DNA from: Stercorarius parasiticus
Lineage: Eukaryota; Chordata; Aves; Charadriiformes; Stercorariidae
Assembly: GCA_013396915.1 (NCBI GenBank)
Contig: VWZL01000203.1
Span: 822,886-886,885, forward strand
DNA length: 64,000 bases
Reading direction: 5' to 3'
Position 1 is the first letter of the stretch; every line of letters begins with the position of its first letter. The position numbers and the translations under genes are program-made. Of the stretch, positions 13,701 through 28,700 are shown piece by piece. The notes beneath the pieces are model-generated. The model ran no database searches. It worked only from the letters and a program-made list of their open reading frames with translations, and was not told the DNA's origin.

Positions 13701-16700
13701 CTTTCTGTCTAGTCAGTTAACAACTTCTTTAAGAAATGATTGAAGATGTTACTTTTACACAAAGATGTAAGAAATACAAAGTTATTTCATACCTGTAGAT
13801 TTATTGCCTCTTCAGACCACCAGACTTCGAAGTCTTTTTGCAGCTTCATCTTGACTTTTTCCATAAGAAGCTGCAGGTGTTCAATCTCCACCTTCAGCCC
13901 TTTCAAGCGATTGAACATTGTTTTATAACTAATATGAGACGAAGAAGGTGTATTACAGATCTTCCAACACGTATCTGAACAAAGCTTTATCTTACCTAGA
14001 ACAGTTACAGATTTAAACTACAAAAGACTATGTAATAATCAGAGATGCAGGGGACACAGACAGAGTGGTGGTAGGAAGAGACAACTCATATTTTATAAGA
14101 GCTTCACTCAAGCGGGATCACTATTGATTAACAATTAAAATACAGGTTCAGTCAAATATTCAATAATAATTATTTCTTTTTATTTCTCAGGATGTTACCA
14201 TTAATAAACAACTGCTCGCCAGAGCCTGGATTCAGATAAGAGCTAAGACTGATTCCCCTTTCAGATGGAAGCTTCATTAATGAGGCCTCCTGGCTAACAT
14301 TTAGTTGGAGATTTACCAGTAGAATGAAATTGCCAGAAGTTTCCTCACAGATTGCACATAACATAAATGCTAGCAAATTACTTAGAATTGATATCCTTGC
14401 ATCTATCTTCTTCTATCCTCCTGGCTACAGCAACATTAGAGCAAGGATTGGTTAACCAACGCGTATTCTGCATATTATTTACACTTAGTCAATGCTGTAT
14501 AGCCTAAAGGTTTTCCTTAGGTCAAGGAAGCCAGGATATTTCTGAATCAACCAAAAAGGTTCACAATACATTTGGATTCAAACAACAAGTTTCTAACACT
14601 AATCCTCAGGGAGGACATTAAGATATTTTTATTTATTTATAGCCATCAGCCCAAGCATAAATTTTCCCCACTCATGTACTGTGGCATCTTACAGACAAAC
14701 CAAGAGCATATACACAAATTTAAAAACTATTAGGGAACGGCAAAGCTGACATTTTGAAAATGTCAGAGAAAACCCTGAGAGGAGCTGTGTGTGCAGAATT
14801 GTAACTGGAATATACTGTCAGTATAATTTATCTTCTGAAGGATGGCAGAAGTTTGAGGTACAAGTAATACCTTTTTTTTTCTTCTTCAATTTGCTTTCGA
14901 AGTTTCTCTTCTACTGGATCAAGCATATTTAGCTCTTCAGAAGGACTGGAAACAGCTATAGGAGAAATGATCAGATGTAAGCAATGACCATATGATGTCA
15001 AAAAAGCAGCTTCTAATTAGAATAAAACCTATTTTTTAAGAGGTAGGTAATGAAATGGGGATCGTTAACCATTTCTCTCTTCTGGAAATGTTTCTTTAAA
15101 TTCCTTATTTAGGCCTTACTTAGTGTAAGAGATGCTCGATAACTATGATTTGAATTAAGTTGCTTTTCTTTTTTTTTTCCCAGTAAAGACTGGAATATTC
15201 ATTTTAGATATGAATAAAAGGGAGTTTGCCAGTCCATTTTAAAAGTTTGTCTTTGTCATAAAACCCTACCAAACGCATTCAGCCTGACAGTTTTGGCTAC
15301 AAAGACAAGACCAGAACAGCAATGTTGTGCCTGAAAATAGAGCACCAGAAAGGAGAGTAAAAGACACATCCTGAAGGAGAAATTAACTTTGATAAGCAAA
15401 AAATTCAGACAATTAGTATAAATAAGGAAAATGTCCTGAAACTATGTGAGAAATTTTTCAAGGTAAAGGAGAACTGAGGAAATACTTTAAAAGAAGCCTA
15501 AGTTAACCTAAGAAAGCAGCTTAGGAATTCCCTACCCTATAACAGAGCTAGTTAGTATGCAATACACAATATGCTTATTCTGACAAATGGCAAAACAGTT
15601 TTTCCATCATGGGTTATATGTTCAGCAGTGAAAGGAAATGTAAAGTTACCTACTAGTGTCACAACAGTTTCTCTTTCTAGGATGAATGAGAACAGATTAA
15701 GGTTCCCAAGAAAACATGTTTAACCTTTTTAACTGAAGGAAAATGAAAGAAACAAAAGATTTGCTGTACAATACATGCAAGTTTCCATTCCAACTATTAT
15801 TTCTGCCAAGAAAATAAATTCTATATCAACCTGTCATGACGCCCGAGGAGTGCACCCTCTCTTCAAGGAGAGGAATTCTGTCTGGAACAAGAGGGCAGTA
15901 ATGACCCCTCTCTGCTTGTCAACGGGCCAGCTGAAACCATTAATCTTTTGTTGTAGCACCCTGTGGCTTAATACAGATGAAACTGAAAAGCTTTTAGCGT
16001 ACTTAATACAGTTAATGTTAATACAGACAGCCAAGGTGGACAAAGCCCATGCACAATTCTCATACCATACATCGAAAGGCTTTGCTGGACGAGCAGACTA
16101 CAAAAGAAGGATAGGGTGAAGACATTTGTTGTGGAGAGGGTACCAATAGATTAAAAAATAAACTGCTTGGAATGTTAAAGCGAATGCGCAAGCCAGGAGG
16201 TGCAAACATCAAAGCAGAGGAGATGCTACAACAGTGGCATTATACAAGAAGTTATACACAATGGATAATAAGAAGGCCATCATAATCATGACAGAACCAT
16301 TAAGGAAAGCAGTAAACCTTCCAATAGTTACAGGGGATCAGGATTTTTTGATTTGTCAGATTTCATCCTCAGGAGAAGGCGTAATGTGGGAAAGCGCAGC
16401 ACTACACAGAGAGCTTGTGGGGAGACACTTACTGCAGAGCTCCTGAGGCTTCACACTTGTGACCTTCATGAATACACAGAATCAAGGCTTGAGAGAAATG
16501 TGCTCTCGTGGAACAAACTGAAGCAATTTAGGGAGTTACTGCCTCCCAAGTGAGCCATGCTCACAGACCATGTGAGCATCCTTAGTATGTTTCCGTGGAA
16601 AGCCAGCCAGACTTAGCTTGAGCTGTCTTCAGCAGTGGTTAAAGGGGATTCTCCTGAGCACACTGAAGTACATTTGGCCTATTTGCACAATCTTTTACAG

Positions 16701-19700
16701 TGTCTGAGTTCAGGAGGTAGCAGCTCTAGCCCCTTATAATGAAGGGAAATAATACAGAGTGGAAGACAGTAACATCTTAAAATGCTAATGCTGTTTCTGA
16801 AGTGAAAACTTCCCTACATGAAAACATCACCAAATTCTGCTAGTCATTACAGAGCAATGCAAGGCCATAATATTGCAGCTTTCCTTCCCTGATTTAGTTG
16901 GACATCTAGTACTTGGAAAAATATTTTTGCACTAGCTCTGAAAGGGCAGCCAAACTTAGGCAGAATTTTGTCACATATATAAAACCACCAAGAAAAATGC
17001 TTTTCTGCTGCTGATTACACACTGTAGAAGGGATCATTTGGTTGCAAGTTATCTTCAGAAATAATAATAAAGCCTTTTATATGAGATGAGAACCTCTTAT
17101 CTCACAAAGGCCCAGCATCCTCAACCCCGAATGCAGCTATGCCCTTTATCTCTTGCAATATGCTAGTGATGAAAGCAAGAAACACAGCTGTGGGCAAGGT
17201 GAGCAGCACAAAGTTTTGTGTATGTACAGAATGGAAAGAGATGAGTACACTGCAAGCTGATGGGGCCCCAGCATCAAAAATAGCATTGGATATTTCATCA
17301 AATAAATGGCTAAAACTTAGACATCCATCACCGTGTTCCAGTCACAAAAGCAGAAGAGATCTGATCACAGTGTCAGGTGAAGTCCAGTGGTAAGTAAAGT
17401 CCAGGACGTGCCTACTTGGGCACTGCTTTGTAATTCTCTGATGTCTTTTCCCATGCTGTTGCAGTCTCCATTTCAGCTTTTTGTCATGCCTGCTCATTGC
17501 AACAACGTGCTTGTGAACTGAACAGCATTCTGCTCTGAAGACTAGACCACCTTTATGAATCTGCCTACTGTAATATATACAGACAAACACATGGCTCTCT
17601 CCTGATGTTCCAAGCAAGAGATCTATGGTCTGGTGGGGTGTATTTCAACCCTTTTGTTTGCTGCTACTTCTGCCTTCTACTCACTCCCTGCCACTTCTTT
17701 TCTCCCCTCTCCCCTTTACCTTTCCTAAATCCCTGCAGTGGCCTCTTTCTGCCCCTGGGCCCCTGCTGCTGCTGCCTCACACCCCTCTCCTCCCACCAGC
17801 CCAGGCAATTTCAGCTACAGCTGAAGCTAGGAAGCTAAGGCAGAGCTTACTAGCTCATTGGATCTCATGTCTATGTTAGCATTCTTCAGTACGCAGGTTC
17901 AGTTATTTTAAAATAACATGAGAGGGCCAACTGAGTGAATAGACAGTAAAACATAGAAAGCATAATATTTAATCACAAATTTAAGATAGATACCCAAGAA
18001 GAAATACTTTCTTTCTGCTACAGGTTATTATTCCTCTAAAGAGTTTCTTTTTGTTGTATGTATCTGCCTGCCCATGCAGAAACAGAAAATGTTTATTAAA
18101 ACATCAAATCATTTTATCTATGTATTAACCGCATATATACAAACTATATGTAAAATATGAAAAACTGAAAATTCACAAGACCCAACTTTTGCCTATATAC
18201 ATTAAAAAATTTGCAATATGTTAAAAACTGCAGATGTGCTACTGCTGAAATATTAACTATCAGATATCATTTCTGCAACTGCCCAGAAGAACACAAAGTG
18301 GTATCTGCTTTGTTCACTCAGGGTTGACTTTTAATTCATTGATTGACAGTTTGTCATATGAAACTTGATTGTACAGTTCAGCTCTATGCTTTTAGTGCAT
18401 CAACTGAGATGAGCCATTCAGCTGACGTGCAATATCACATGCACTTTTAGTGCCCCAGTGACTTCTCCTGGGAAACAAATGCAGTTGCTGCAATTTGATC
18501 CTGGACAATGCAGACCCAGGTTTCAGGGATGCAGGGGAGGTACGACGTGCATGTTTAGGCAAACATTGCCTCTGTGTATGTTAGGGGTTTCTGTTGGCAT
18601 AACTCCATCCAATTCTATACAGCAGAGTTATTTTAGCAGAAGTCAGCAATGTGCTCATAAAGAGTATGACTTCCTTTACATTAGCGTAACTGCACATACA
18701 GCTGAGTGGCAAAACCTATGAATTCTATGTTCTGAAGTCTTTTGTTAAGAGTACTGAGTCACACGATGTAAAGAAGAAATTTTGACAGTGCTACACTGAG
18801 TAGTGGAATAGCTAGCAACTTTTATATTTATCTTCAGGCTAAGTGTTTTCGTTTCATCTCAGATACAACCCAATTGGTGAAGTGAGGCACAGGATACAAT
18901 TGATACCAGCTGCCTGCTTAGAGAGGAAGGTGAGCTCTGCATAAGTTAACACTCAGTTCATATCATAAAGGTTTGTGGGTTATGTTTTTTTTTTTTTTTC
19001 ATAAAGAAGACCATAAGAGGCATTTTAAGATATAATGATTTTATTCTAATGAAAGGGCAAATTTTGCAGCACAGGACATAGCAAATTTTACAGCACATTC
19101 CACATCACCAAATCACACAGTACCAGAAAGAAAAGATAGCACCTGCTAACTGGATCACTATTTCAAAGCAATATGGCAAGCATGGATGAAAAACAGTATT
19201 TCTAGCATGACATACCAAGTGTTATCATGATAGTTTACTGCAAGCTGGCAACAACTTGAAATACTACGGCAGATTCTTGTCTACAGTCAGAAAATTTTGC
19301 AAGAAACTCTCTGTGACCCTGAACTTTATACTCTCTGGGGCGCTCGTATATTTGTCGACCTGAGTGTATCCTAGAAGTCAAACTCCTAGGGATTTATTGT
19401 CTTGTGCCTCAAATAACATTGTGCCCTGCCCTCCAGCTGTACTTTTGCAGTCAAAGATTTTCATTTTTTCACTGGATAGTCTTGTGTTTATCTGCTTAAA
19501 TTTATAGTCACTTGAAGTAACCACATTTAGAATTGACTTCAGTATCCAGTTCATATTTTTACTGCTTTATTTATCAGCTTTGCAGCTTTTGGCAAACTCG
19601 GGCTTCAGTGCTTTCAAACTGGAGCGTATGCTGTCATTTGGTTTTTTTAAAAAAGAACTACTCATCCATTGTTATTCAGGATCAGCTTACAAGTAATACT

Positions 19701-22700
19701 CCCCTTCTTCTTTCTTATTCCTCCCCTGGGCCATGTCAACCTATGTTTGTCACTGGGCACCATGTGTGTACCTTATACAAAAGCAAAGATGGGTATGCAC
19801 AACGAAACTCAGGAGAAGATGAAAATACCCTAATGTCTGGAAGAGTATATTACGGGTTTTAGCGCAATTTACTCCTTACGCTAATGCAATAGATTTTTGA
19901 AAATTTCACCCATTGAAACAAACTGTCCTATTTTCAGCACTTTACAAATTTGTGCATGTGTGGGGCATTAAGGGCATGTGTATTTTGTTTATTTTTAGTA
20001 AAAGGGTCCATTGGTATGCTGCTTTTCTTTGTATGATTGTATTGTTTATTGTTTTACTGGCTTAATATTGGCTCAAACTAACTGACTTCCAATGCACACC
20101 TGGAAAGTGGAGCTATTTTTTCCAGTCTCTGTGAGATGTTTTGGCTAAATACAGACTCACACTTCAATTCCTTCAAGTTTCTTCTTTGAAACTAGTCATC
20201 TATATATTTGCTCCTGAAAATACATGGCATATGAAACAGAAGGCGTTGCCTTCACGTCAGCTGCACACAAGCCATAAAAGTTTCTGAAACCATTGTGGCT
20301 AGAAGTTCTCTGTTGGTTTCCAAATATACAAGTACAATATACTGGGGAAAAAAAAAAGGCAGCTTCAAGTTTAATATATTCCGTACACGCCGGTTGATCT
20401 AGTGGACTAGTAACATAGCTGGGTCTTAGTCAGGAAACCCCAACCAACTCAGATTCTTGCCTATGTTTAATAAATGCATTTTACCATTTGATTACATGAG
20501 ATTATTGTTGCATCATTTATCTTGTTCATAACATTAGATAAAACCATACCTGATATTTGAATGATCTTTCCCTGCCTCCCAAGAAGGGGTGTGGTTTGTC
20601 ATCCATAAATTTTGAGGCTTTGTTAGCATTCATTTCTACAACATCCAAGAGCTTTCATGGAAATAAAAGTCTCCTTGATAAGTTTTTTCATGCTCTTCTT
20701 GAAAGAAAAGGATGAAAAACACTTCTGAAGTTAGTTGCTTATCATGAAACTCAGACATTAGGAATACGCTGCCACCAATGTGCAGACCACAGTTGCAATA
20801 AGACCATAACTTTTGTAAAGCAATGCCTGGTCAAGATAAGAACTTGCCTGAGAATAATATAGCGCAACTTTACTGACAATAAGAAATACCTAAGGGTGCC
20901 AAAGGTGCAGTCACACTGAGTGTCACACAGCATAGAAGAGATGCTGAAGCTTAGTGCATCCATATTTCTTGCTGGGGATTGTCAGATAAGCAGATGTACA
21001 GTTCTCAGTTCTAAGTGCCAGCCTTACTGTGCCTGAGCAATATACATAGGCATGCACAGTAAATCCTGTGCTTGCAGGTCACATTTAGGAATGCAGTGCA
21101 CACAGCAACTGTGGGATGAATTCAATAGGTCTAATGTTTTCTAAAAATAAGGGATGTTTTACCTGCATTCTGTGTGGAGCTCTGGCTGCGGTTGTCAGTA
21201 CAAACTCCCAACAATGCACAAAAACATTTATTTTGGACTGTACACTGAATTTATATCAATGCCATTTGAAAGAATACTAAGGAAAAATAAGTATACATAT
21301 TTTATACTTAACTGCTTCTGTTTCAGCTGTGTATAGGTCATGCAACTGATGTGTCACTTCAAGTTAGACAATAAATCAGGTTTTGACCTTGGTTCAAGAG
21401 GTGAATACTAAACAAAAAAAATGTATATGGGAGTATCAGCCTGAACAATTTTGATCTTTCTGCTACAAGGTATTAGTAAAAGACCTTTCATCTGCACAAG
21501 AGAAGTAGAGGAGATGGAAAACAGAAAGGAAAATTACACCGTTGTTGGTGAAATCAATGTATTATGAGCATGGGGTTGCACCATACAGTGTTTAGTTTAA
21601 TCCTTGCCACAAATAAGACAAAAAGGTGTTGGACCTGAAGCACCTTTATCACAGATCTGATTTTTTTTCCTGTGCAAATAGCAGGGAATATGTGCTAAGA
21701 CCTCACATCGGTAAAGTGTACAATAAATACCAAAGTACCACAGAAGTTTTGTTTCCACTCTCCCACCTGGCTACTCCATTAGCCTTCTAAAAGTGTTTCC
21801 TGAAAGCTATTCTAAATGTTGGTATGATGTACGAGTTTTCCGGGAAATTTCTGAAGCCACAACCATGGGATTTCGTGTCAGCAGGAAAGATATTCTTTAA
21901 GAAGATTCATTTTGATGTTGTTCAGTGTTCTGGCACATGTGCTAGATCAGGGCCATATACAACCTGGGCAGCTATGGGGACCAGATTATGGTTTTGGGAC
22001 CCTCTGTCCCTGCTGGCCACACTCATAGCCCACATTGAGTGCCACACTTTTGATGGTCCTCCCATGCACATACCCATTGGCTGCAGCTGCAGAACAGCTA
22101 GGCTGTCTGTGGTGGGCTACCAGCTCAAGAAGGTGCAAGAAGTATACAGGTATTTAGGCATTTCTCATAACTCAGCTCTTTCTTATGACCTATGAAGGAA
22201 AGGACATTGAGCTTGATGTTCTGGTAGCCGCTGGCTGAATTACGCTCTACTGTATACTCATAAGAGACAATCCTGACATACCCAGAAACAATTACAACTT
22301 ATCCACAAGATTCTTATCTGGAGAAGTATAGCCATCCTCTGTACATTTGTGGGATATTATTAGTAACTGCTTGTTCCAAGTCATTATTTTCTTTGATCTT
22401 AAACATGCCAAAATTTTTGAGCAAAGAAGTAGTGAATTAATTCTTTTGTCCATTTCAGCAAAACATAAAATGGAAGTTTGTCACCAGATTTGCAGTTTGT
22501 TCTGAAACACTGCATGTCACATTAGCCATGCTATTTCTCATTCACTCCTTGTCCTGTGCTTTACATGATCAGATGGAAATTGCTATTCTAGGTCTGACCT
22601 CTACCTTGAAAAAATTAAAGCAAATACAGATGTGAAAGAGGTCCATTTTTTGTTTACAGTTCCTTAGATTACAGAACTTTTGTTTGTTACAAAGAGCCCT

Positions 22701-25700
22701 CACACAGGAAACCTTGATTGATAGAGAACTAGTCAAGCTGCCCAACACACTCACTGGACATGGCCAAGAAGAAAGAAGTTCTGAGCATCTTAAACTGTAA
22801 GTTACTCTTAGTTACCCTACCAGCTTTTTAGAGCCAATAAAGAGAGGCTAGTCTGAGATACACTGAAGCTAAAGCAAACAAGCTTAGGCCTAGAATCAGT
22901 GGACTGTGTGCACAAAACCAAATTTATGTTTTGCTTACTCCACCTCAACTCCTGTCTTAGAATTACAGGATCATTCTGGTTGGAAGGGACCTTGGAAGTC
23001 TGCATGGTCCAACCTGCAGCTCAAAGTTGAGTGAAAACTGAATCAGATTAGGTTGTCCAGACATGTCACGAAAAACTCCAAGGACAGAGATCCTTCAAAC
23101 TTCTCTGAGGACCTCTTTTAATGTGTAACTATTCTCATAGGAACTTTTCCCTAATATCTTAATTTTAGTAGACCAAATTAGAGAACTGAAAGCTTCACCT
23201 CCAGATTCTGTCTTGCTTACTTGATAGTCAGCAGAAGGAGTCTCTAAATAATAATGCAATTCACACTGGGATTTTCAGTATTTCAGAAGAAATACTTATT
23301 GCAAGGGAGCTCACAGAGACTGCAAGCTGTTCCTACAACAGTGAAATGATGAAGTCAATGTCAATAAAACTGAGAACTGGATAGCTGTGCTACAAGTTCA
23401 TGACATCTAATAAAAATATCACTTGATCCAAAGACGTCTTTGCTCTTTTTTGAGATCTGATAAGCTGAAGTTGAGTGGATCGCATGGGAAGCTTAATAGG
23501 AACCCATGAGTAATCTCAGAATTTTGTCTAACAGTTCAGGAGAACATTTTTGCAAAGATTTCCAATGAAGATGCAATATTCTCTTTCTTCAAGACACAAT
23601 GTAAGGGAAAACTCATGGCTGCCTCTAGAATTGCACCTATTAAAACCTGCTAAAAAGAGTAACAGAAAGAACACAACAACAAATAAAACTACAAAACACC
23701 CTGGAATGACTGAAGAGAAATTTATGGAAAGAAAGGTCTGTGTGGGCTTCAGGCCTGAATGGACAGGTTTAAGAAGTGTCTTCTTATTCGAATATACTCC
23801 TACAGTTTCAAGCTTCATTCCTACTTAATACTGGGAAAAACCCAAAATATATTACCTAAGAAACATCAAGTACTGCCACCAGGGAATCATTGCTGCTTGT
23901 CTAGTTGCTGCTTCAAATCCGTGGTTCTTTTCCGTGATTGTGATCATCTTTACAGAAGAACTTGGTACACACAAAAATACAAAAGCCTTCAAGAGCTCAG
24001 AGTTTTAGCCTTATATTCTGCTGACTTAAAGCACAAAATAGCATGTGAAACCAAGTCTGTTAGGGTGTGTAACTTCACAGTTACCACAGGCTAAAGTCTA
24101 CGCTTTTTTCCTCCAAGACAAATTTGGAGTAACTACAATGACTTAAATGCAGTAACAAGAAGCTATAAAGATCCTCTAATCTACATATAATATCCTATAT
24201 AACTACTTATATAAGTCTTCAAAATTAATTGTCCATCAGTATTTCAAGCATTTGCTTAAAAACTGATTTGGAAAATATTTCTAAAAGCACTTCATATGTT
24301 ACAGTAAATGCACAAAGCAAATTAAAAAGTAACTTTATCTTTGTCAGAGTAAAACTCGTTTTAAAAAAGGCAGAGGTACTTGTTTCTGAATTTTCAGCCA
24401 ATTTTGCTACTGATATCTTTGTCTTAGCAATAGTGAAAAATCATCATCCTTTCTAACAAGCACAATCTTACCAGATTTCTGTCAGTCTCAGAATTCCAAA
24501 AATAAACCTTAATGCAAAGCATTTCTGTTTTTTTCCCTTTGAAATAGAAAGACTGAAGAAATGAAACCCATTCACTAAAAAGAGTGGCCTTGATACCACT
24601 AGAGGTCACCCTAGGAATGAAATCAGTGCCCTGCATGCACAAGAACAGTGAACTTTTACAAAAACACTGCTGTTGCTTGAGATTTCAAGCATAAATATAT
24701 AGAACATAACACACCGAAACATTGTGCATATAAAAATTGTGAATTTCTAAGAGAAATCTTTCCCTTATTCTGAAGGCATTGCAAACTGACTACACTGCTC
24801 TTTTCATTTTTTAATTTTTTTATTTTCTTTTTAGCTAAAAGTACACATTTTACAGACTGAAAATACATGAACCCACACACATGGTACTAGAGGAAGCATC
24901 TTTGGATGGCTAGCATCACTGGGGACATGTTGCTTTATCTCTTGTAAAAAAAATAAATCTTAAAATTCTGGACTTCAAACAGATTATTTCTCTGAAGTGC
25001 TTTATTTAGCCCATACATGAGATATCTATCATATTTCAGCACACGGAATGATGGTCTTAAAACAGGCCATCTATTATTCTCCATGGACTGCGTTGGATTT
25101 GTGTGGGAAAACACAGGCTGCCACTTTCCTCAGCTTCTGTCATTTTGTGATTGGAAACACTTGTGTTTCTTCATTTCACAGCATTAGTACAGATCAAGAC
25201 TCTCCTGCTTCAAATGAACAAAGTTAAAAGGCATCTCCGTTACAAGATGTAAAGCAGTGGAAGAAACTGAGCTCATTTTATTTAAATATGGATTTATTTA
25301 AATAAGAGATCAACTCTGATTCAAACCAGCAGTTTGGAAGTGCTATGTGCTTTACATTCACACAGATCATAGCAGATGAGTTCAAGACGGTTATTAATTA
25401 TTAGCCTAATCAATGTTATATATGTTATATATGTGTAGGATTCTGTGATGGTTGCAGAGAAAACTATCATACACTTCCTAAACATACCTTATATCCTCAC
25501 AAGATAAAAACATAGTGGCCCAGCCTTTTAGTGGCATGGGCGATGTTGGAAGTGTTAAAGGTCAGGTTGGACGGGGCTTTCAGCAACATGATCTAGTGAA
25601 AGATGTCCCTGCCCATGGCACGGGGTTGGACTAAATGATCTGTAAATGTCCCTTCCAACCCAAACCATTCTCTTATTGTATGATAGCTCACTCTGGACAA

Positions 25701-28700
25701 GTGAGAGCAGCAGTTCCCAATTCTGTCTCTGCAGATATGCAGAAATGTATCAGACAACATATTTGCATTCCATCAGGTATAGGATATACAGTAGTGGCAG
25801 CTTCTCGGAGCACCACAAGATAGTGCATTGGAGGAATAGTTTCTTTGAAATTCTTTCCTAACACTGGCTGGATTATTCCTGCAGTAGTACCCTGATGCAT
25901 TATACAGCACTGTCTGTCCCTGCTTTATTCTGGTACTGATCATGCTGTTCTTTCACTTCTAATCAAGGAAAGGTGAGGAAGCCGAATGAAACACAGTATA
26001 GAGATACACACAGCATGGTAGGAACAAGGGCATAAACTGATACTAATATCTTTAGACCAGGTATGTAACTTCGAAAATGTAGGAAAAGATGATGTAGGCA
26101 AAGCTATAGAGAGAACAAAGATAAAGAGAAAGCTCCCTATTTTTGCTTAAAACAAATGTGTATTACAAATCCAAATATAAAAATAACAGATGCCAAAATC
26201 CTTGCTCTCAGGCATTTGCCACTCTAAATCAAATACTGGTATGCATTTTCGGGGATTCAAATATATCCGTTATTTTTGACTCACCTATTCATTTTATTTT
26301 TCATGAGGAATGGGCTTTTTCAAAGGAAGTTTGCTCAAAAAAGAACTTGGGAACAGGTCTTTGAATAACAGCAGAAATATAAAATCTTATTTCTAAAAGC
26401 CAAGTTACAAAACCTGAGAAAACAAGTTATTTTTTTAATAAAATGTTGATAAAACTGGGCCTTAATGGTGAAATCCTTACAAAGGATGCGGATTCATTAA
26501 AAAGACCCATACTTTCCATCTTTACCCATGTTAGATTGTACAGTTTGTTTTTTTTTCAAATAGCTCTACAGATACAATGGAGTTGGACAGAAAGAAAGAG
26601 ATTAATTTGGTCCCAACAAATCTCCCCAGAAGCAGAAGTGTTTTGCCACCTCTTAATGTTTTCAGGAGAATCCCAAAAGAACTGATAGGTTGCTACTAGC
26701 CTAGATTTCAAAAATTACATAAAAAGAGAAGGGAGGCTCATGGAGAACAAGAATAAGAAAAATATTTGAAATGGAAAGCTTCAAAACAGCATTTTAACCA
26801 AACTGATAAAGTAACTGCAATTATCGATAATGATGGGCATGCTGTGCTGAAGATGCTGCATCACTGGCCGCAAACTCTACCGTTCATGTGAATTTAGAAA
26901 ACACATTTCATACTGCACATAATGAATGACCCTTCTGTGTATGAAGCTTTGTGAGGATCTGCTTGAAGCTGACTGAACAGCCTGGGGGACGTGAAGATTT
27001 ACTAAACATTTCTGCTGATAGGGGCAGTTCATCCTGGAGTATGTTCAAGAGCTAACCCAACAGAGGCCTCTACTTGAGATGCAGTTGAATAGACAAACTG
27101 TGCTAGTCTCAGTTCGGTTGCTTCTGTTATGGGAAGCTATTGTACAAAATATGCTTTTACTAGCATGACTGCCTCTCCGTAGAAGTATCTTCCCATTACC
27201 ATATGTCATAGGATTTCCTGTGTCATCAGGCAGGTCCAACTTAGGATTCAGTCTTCAGACAGTGCTGGTGAATATTATTACATTAGCCTAATTGTTTATA
27301 ATCATGTTCTATCAATGCAAAACTGGAATAAGATAATGAAGAATTAGGTCCTACATTTTACTGAAATGCTAGCTTAAAGCATCTTAAGATAATGCTTCAT
27401 TGGAATCACACAAAATATATGTTTTCCTTCTACAACATTGTAAGCCCCAGGGAAGGCTTTTGTTACCACTCTTTTCTTCCATCTTTTCCACCTAGAAGCG
27501 TTCTGGTGACCCAATGTTTTTGCTCTGTCAGTACTTCAATAGTGTGCACACTACTTCATTTCAAATACTGCCTAAAAATGCAGTTAAGCATGTCATTCTG
27601 AAAGATCTTACTGAATAAAAGAAGTTATTTGCATAATAAAGCAATCGAATAAAGATGGAAGTCACACTGAGAGTGAATCCTTGCGATTTTACACAAAGTA
27701 TTCAGTGTTTCTGGTTGTGTACTGAAACACTGAAAAACATGGAGCACTCCCCTGCCTCCAATGAAACCTCCCATCTATTTGTGTCCTTTGTTAACTTCCA
27801 GCATATGGTGTTTTAAAAGAGATAGCTAAGAACAATGGGCTAAGTAGTGCAGTTTTCCTTCAATAAGAAATCCACATCTTAAGCATAGCCATGAGGGAAA
27901 CAGATCTACACTGTTTAAAATCCAACTGGAATAGTTTCTTAAAGAGTTTTAACCATAAAATGCTTTAAGTTAGGGAAAAAAAAAAGGGCAGCTGGAAGAT
28001 GTTAACTTGGTTTCTAATTGAAACAATGGTGTGTTTTATTTCATGGTTGGGATTTCAAGAGACTCTTAATCAGACTTTTTACCACGCAGTTTTCATTTAA
28101 AAGTATCTTGATGACATTCTGGTCATCAAGAAGATCCTGAGAGACTTGACACCTGTTACTCCTTGGAAGAACATTCATCCAAAAAGGCAGGCAGGCAAAT
28201 AATACTCTCCAACTCATAGAATAAATATTAAGTCAAAATATCCACAGTATTTAAAAGAATAATGAAGAGGGGAAAAAAAAGTCTGGAAAATACTTTGTGC
28301 GGTCCAGACTTAGTGATGATAAGCAGATAGCAATATTCAAAACAAAAGCCAAAAACACATGGGTTGCCTGCTATGTTGTGGAATACTAATAGGATATTTA
28401 CAATGTGAATGTATAGCTGGTAAAGTCACTACTATGTCATTTCCTAAGGACATGAAAAAATCATGCTTACCTATTTTATGAAAACCAGCTTAGATAGTTA
28501 TTGAAAACAGCACAATTTGCTATATAGTAAGAAATCAGTATACAAGACCAGATGTTATCATGCGGATTGAAACACACAGAATACATCAATTCATTTTTTG
28601 AAACACTGAATAAGGAATTCTCATAAACAACATTGATGTGAGTCATCTTGATGTAACTTCTTAAAGTGGCATAAAATTAGTAAATAGTATTAAAACGCGA

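Noticed and set aside
17605..17879. Two overlapping frames rich in Leu, Pro and Cys
   Set aside because: They reflect a C/T-rich low-complexity stretch, not a membrane protein.
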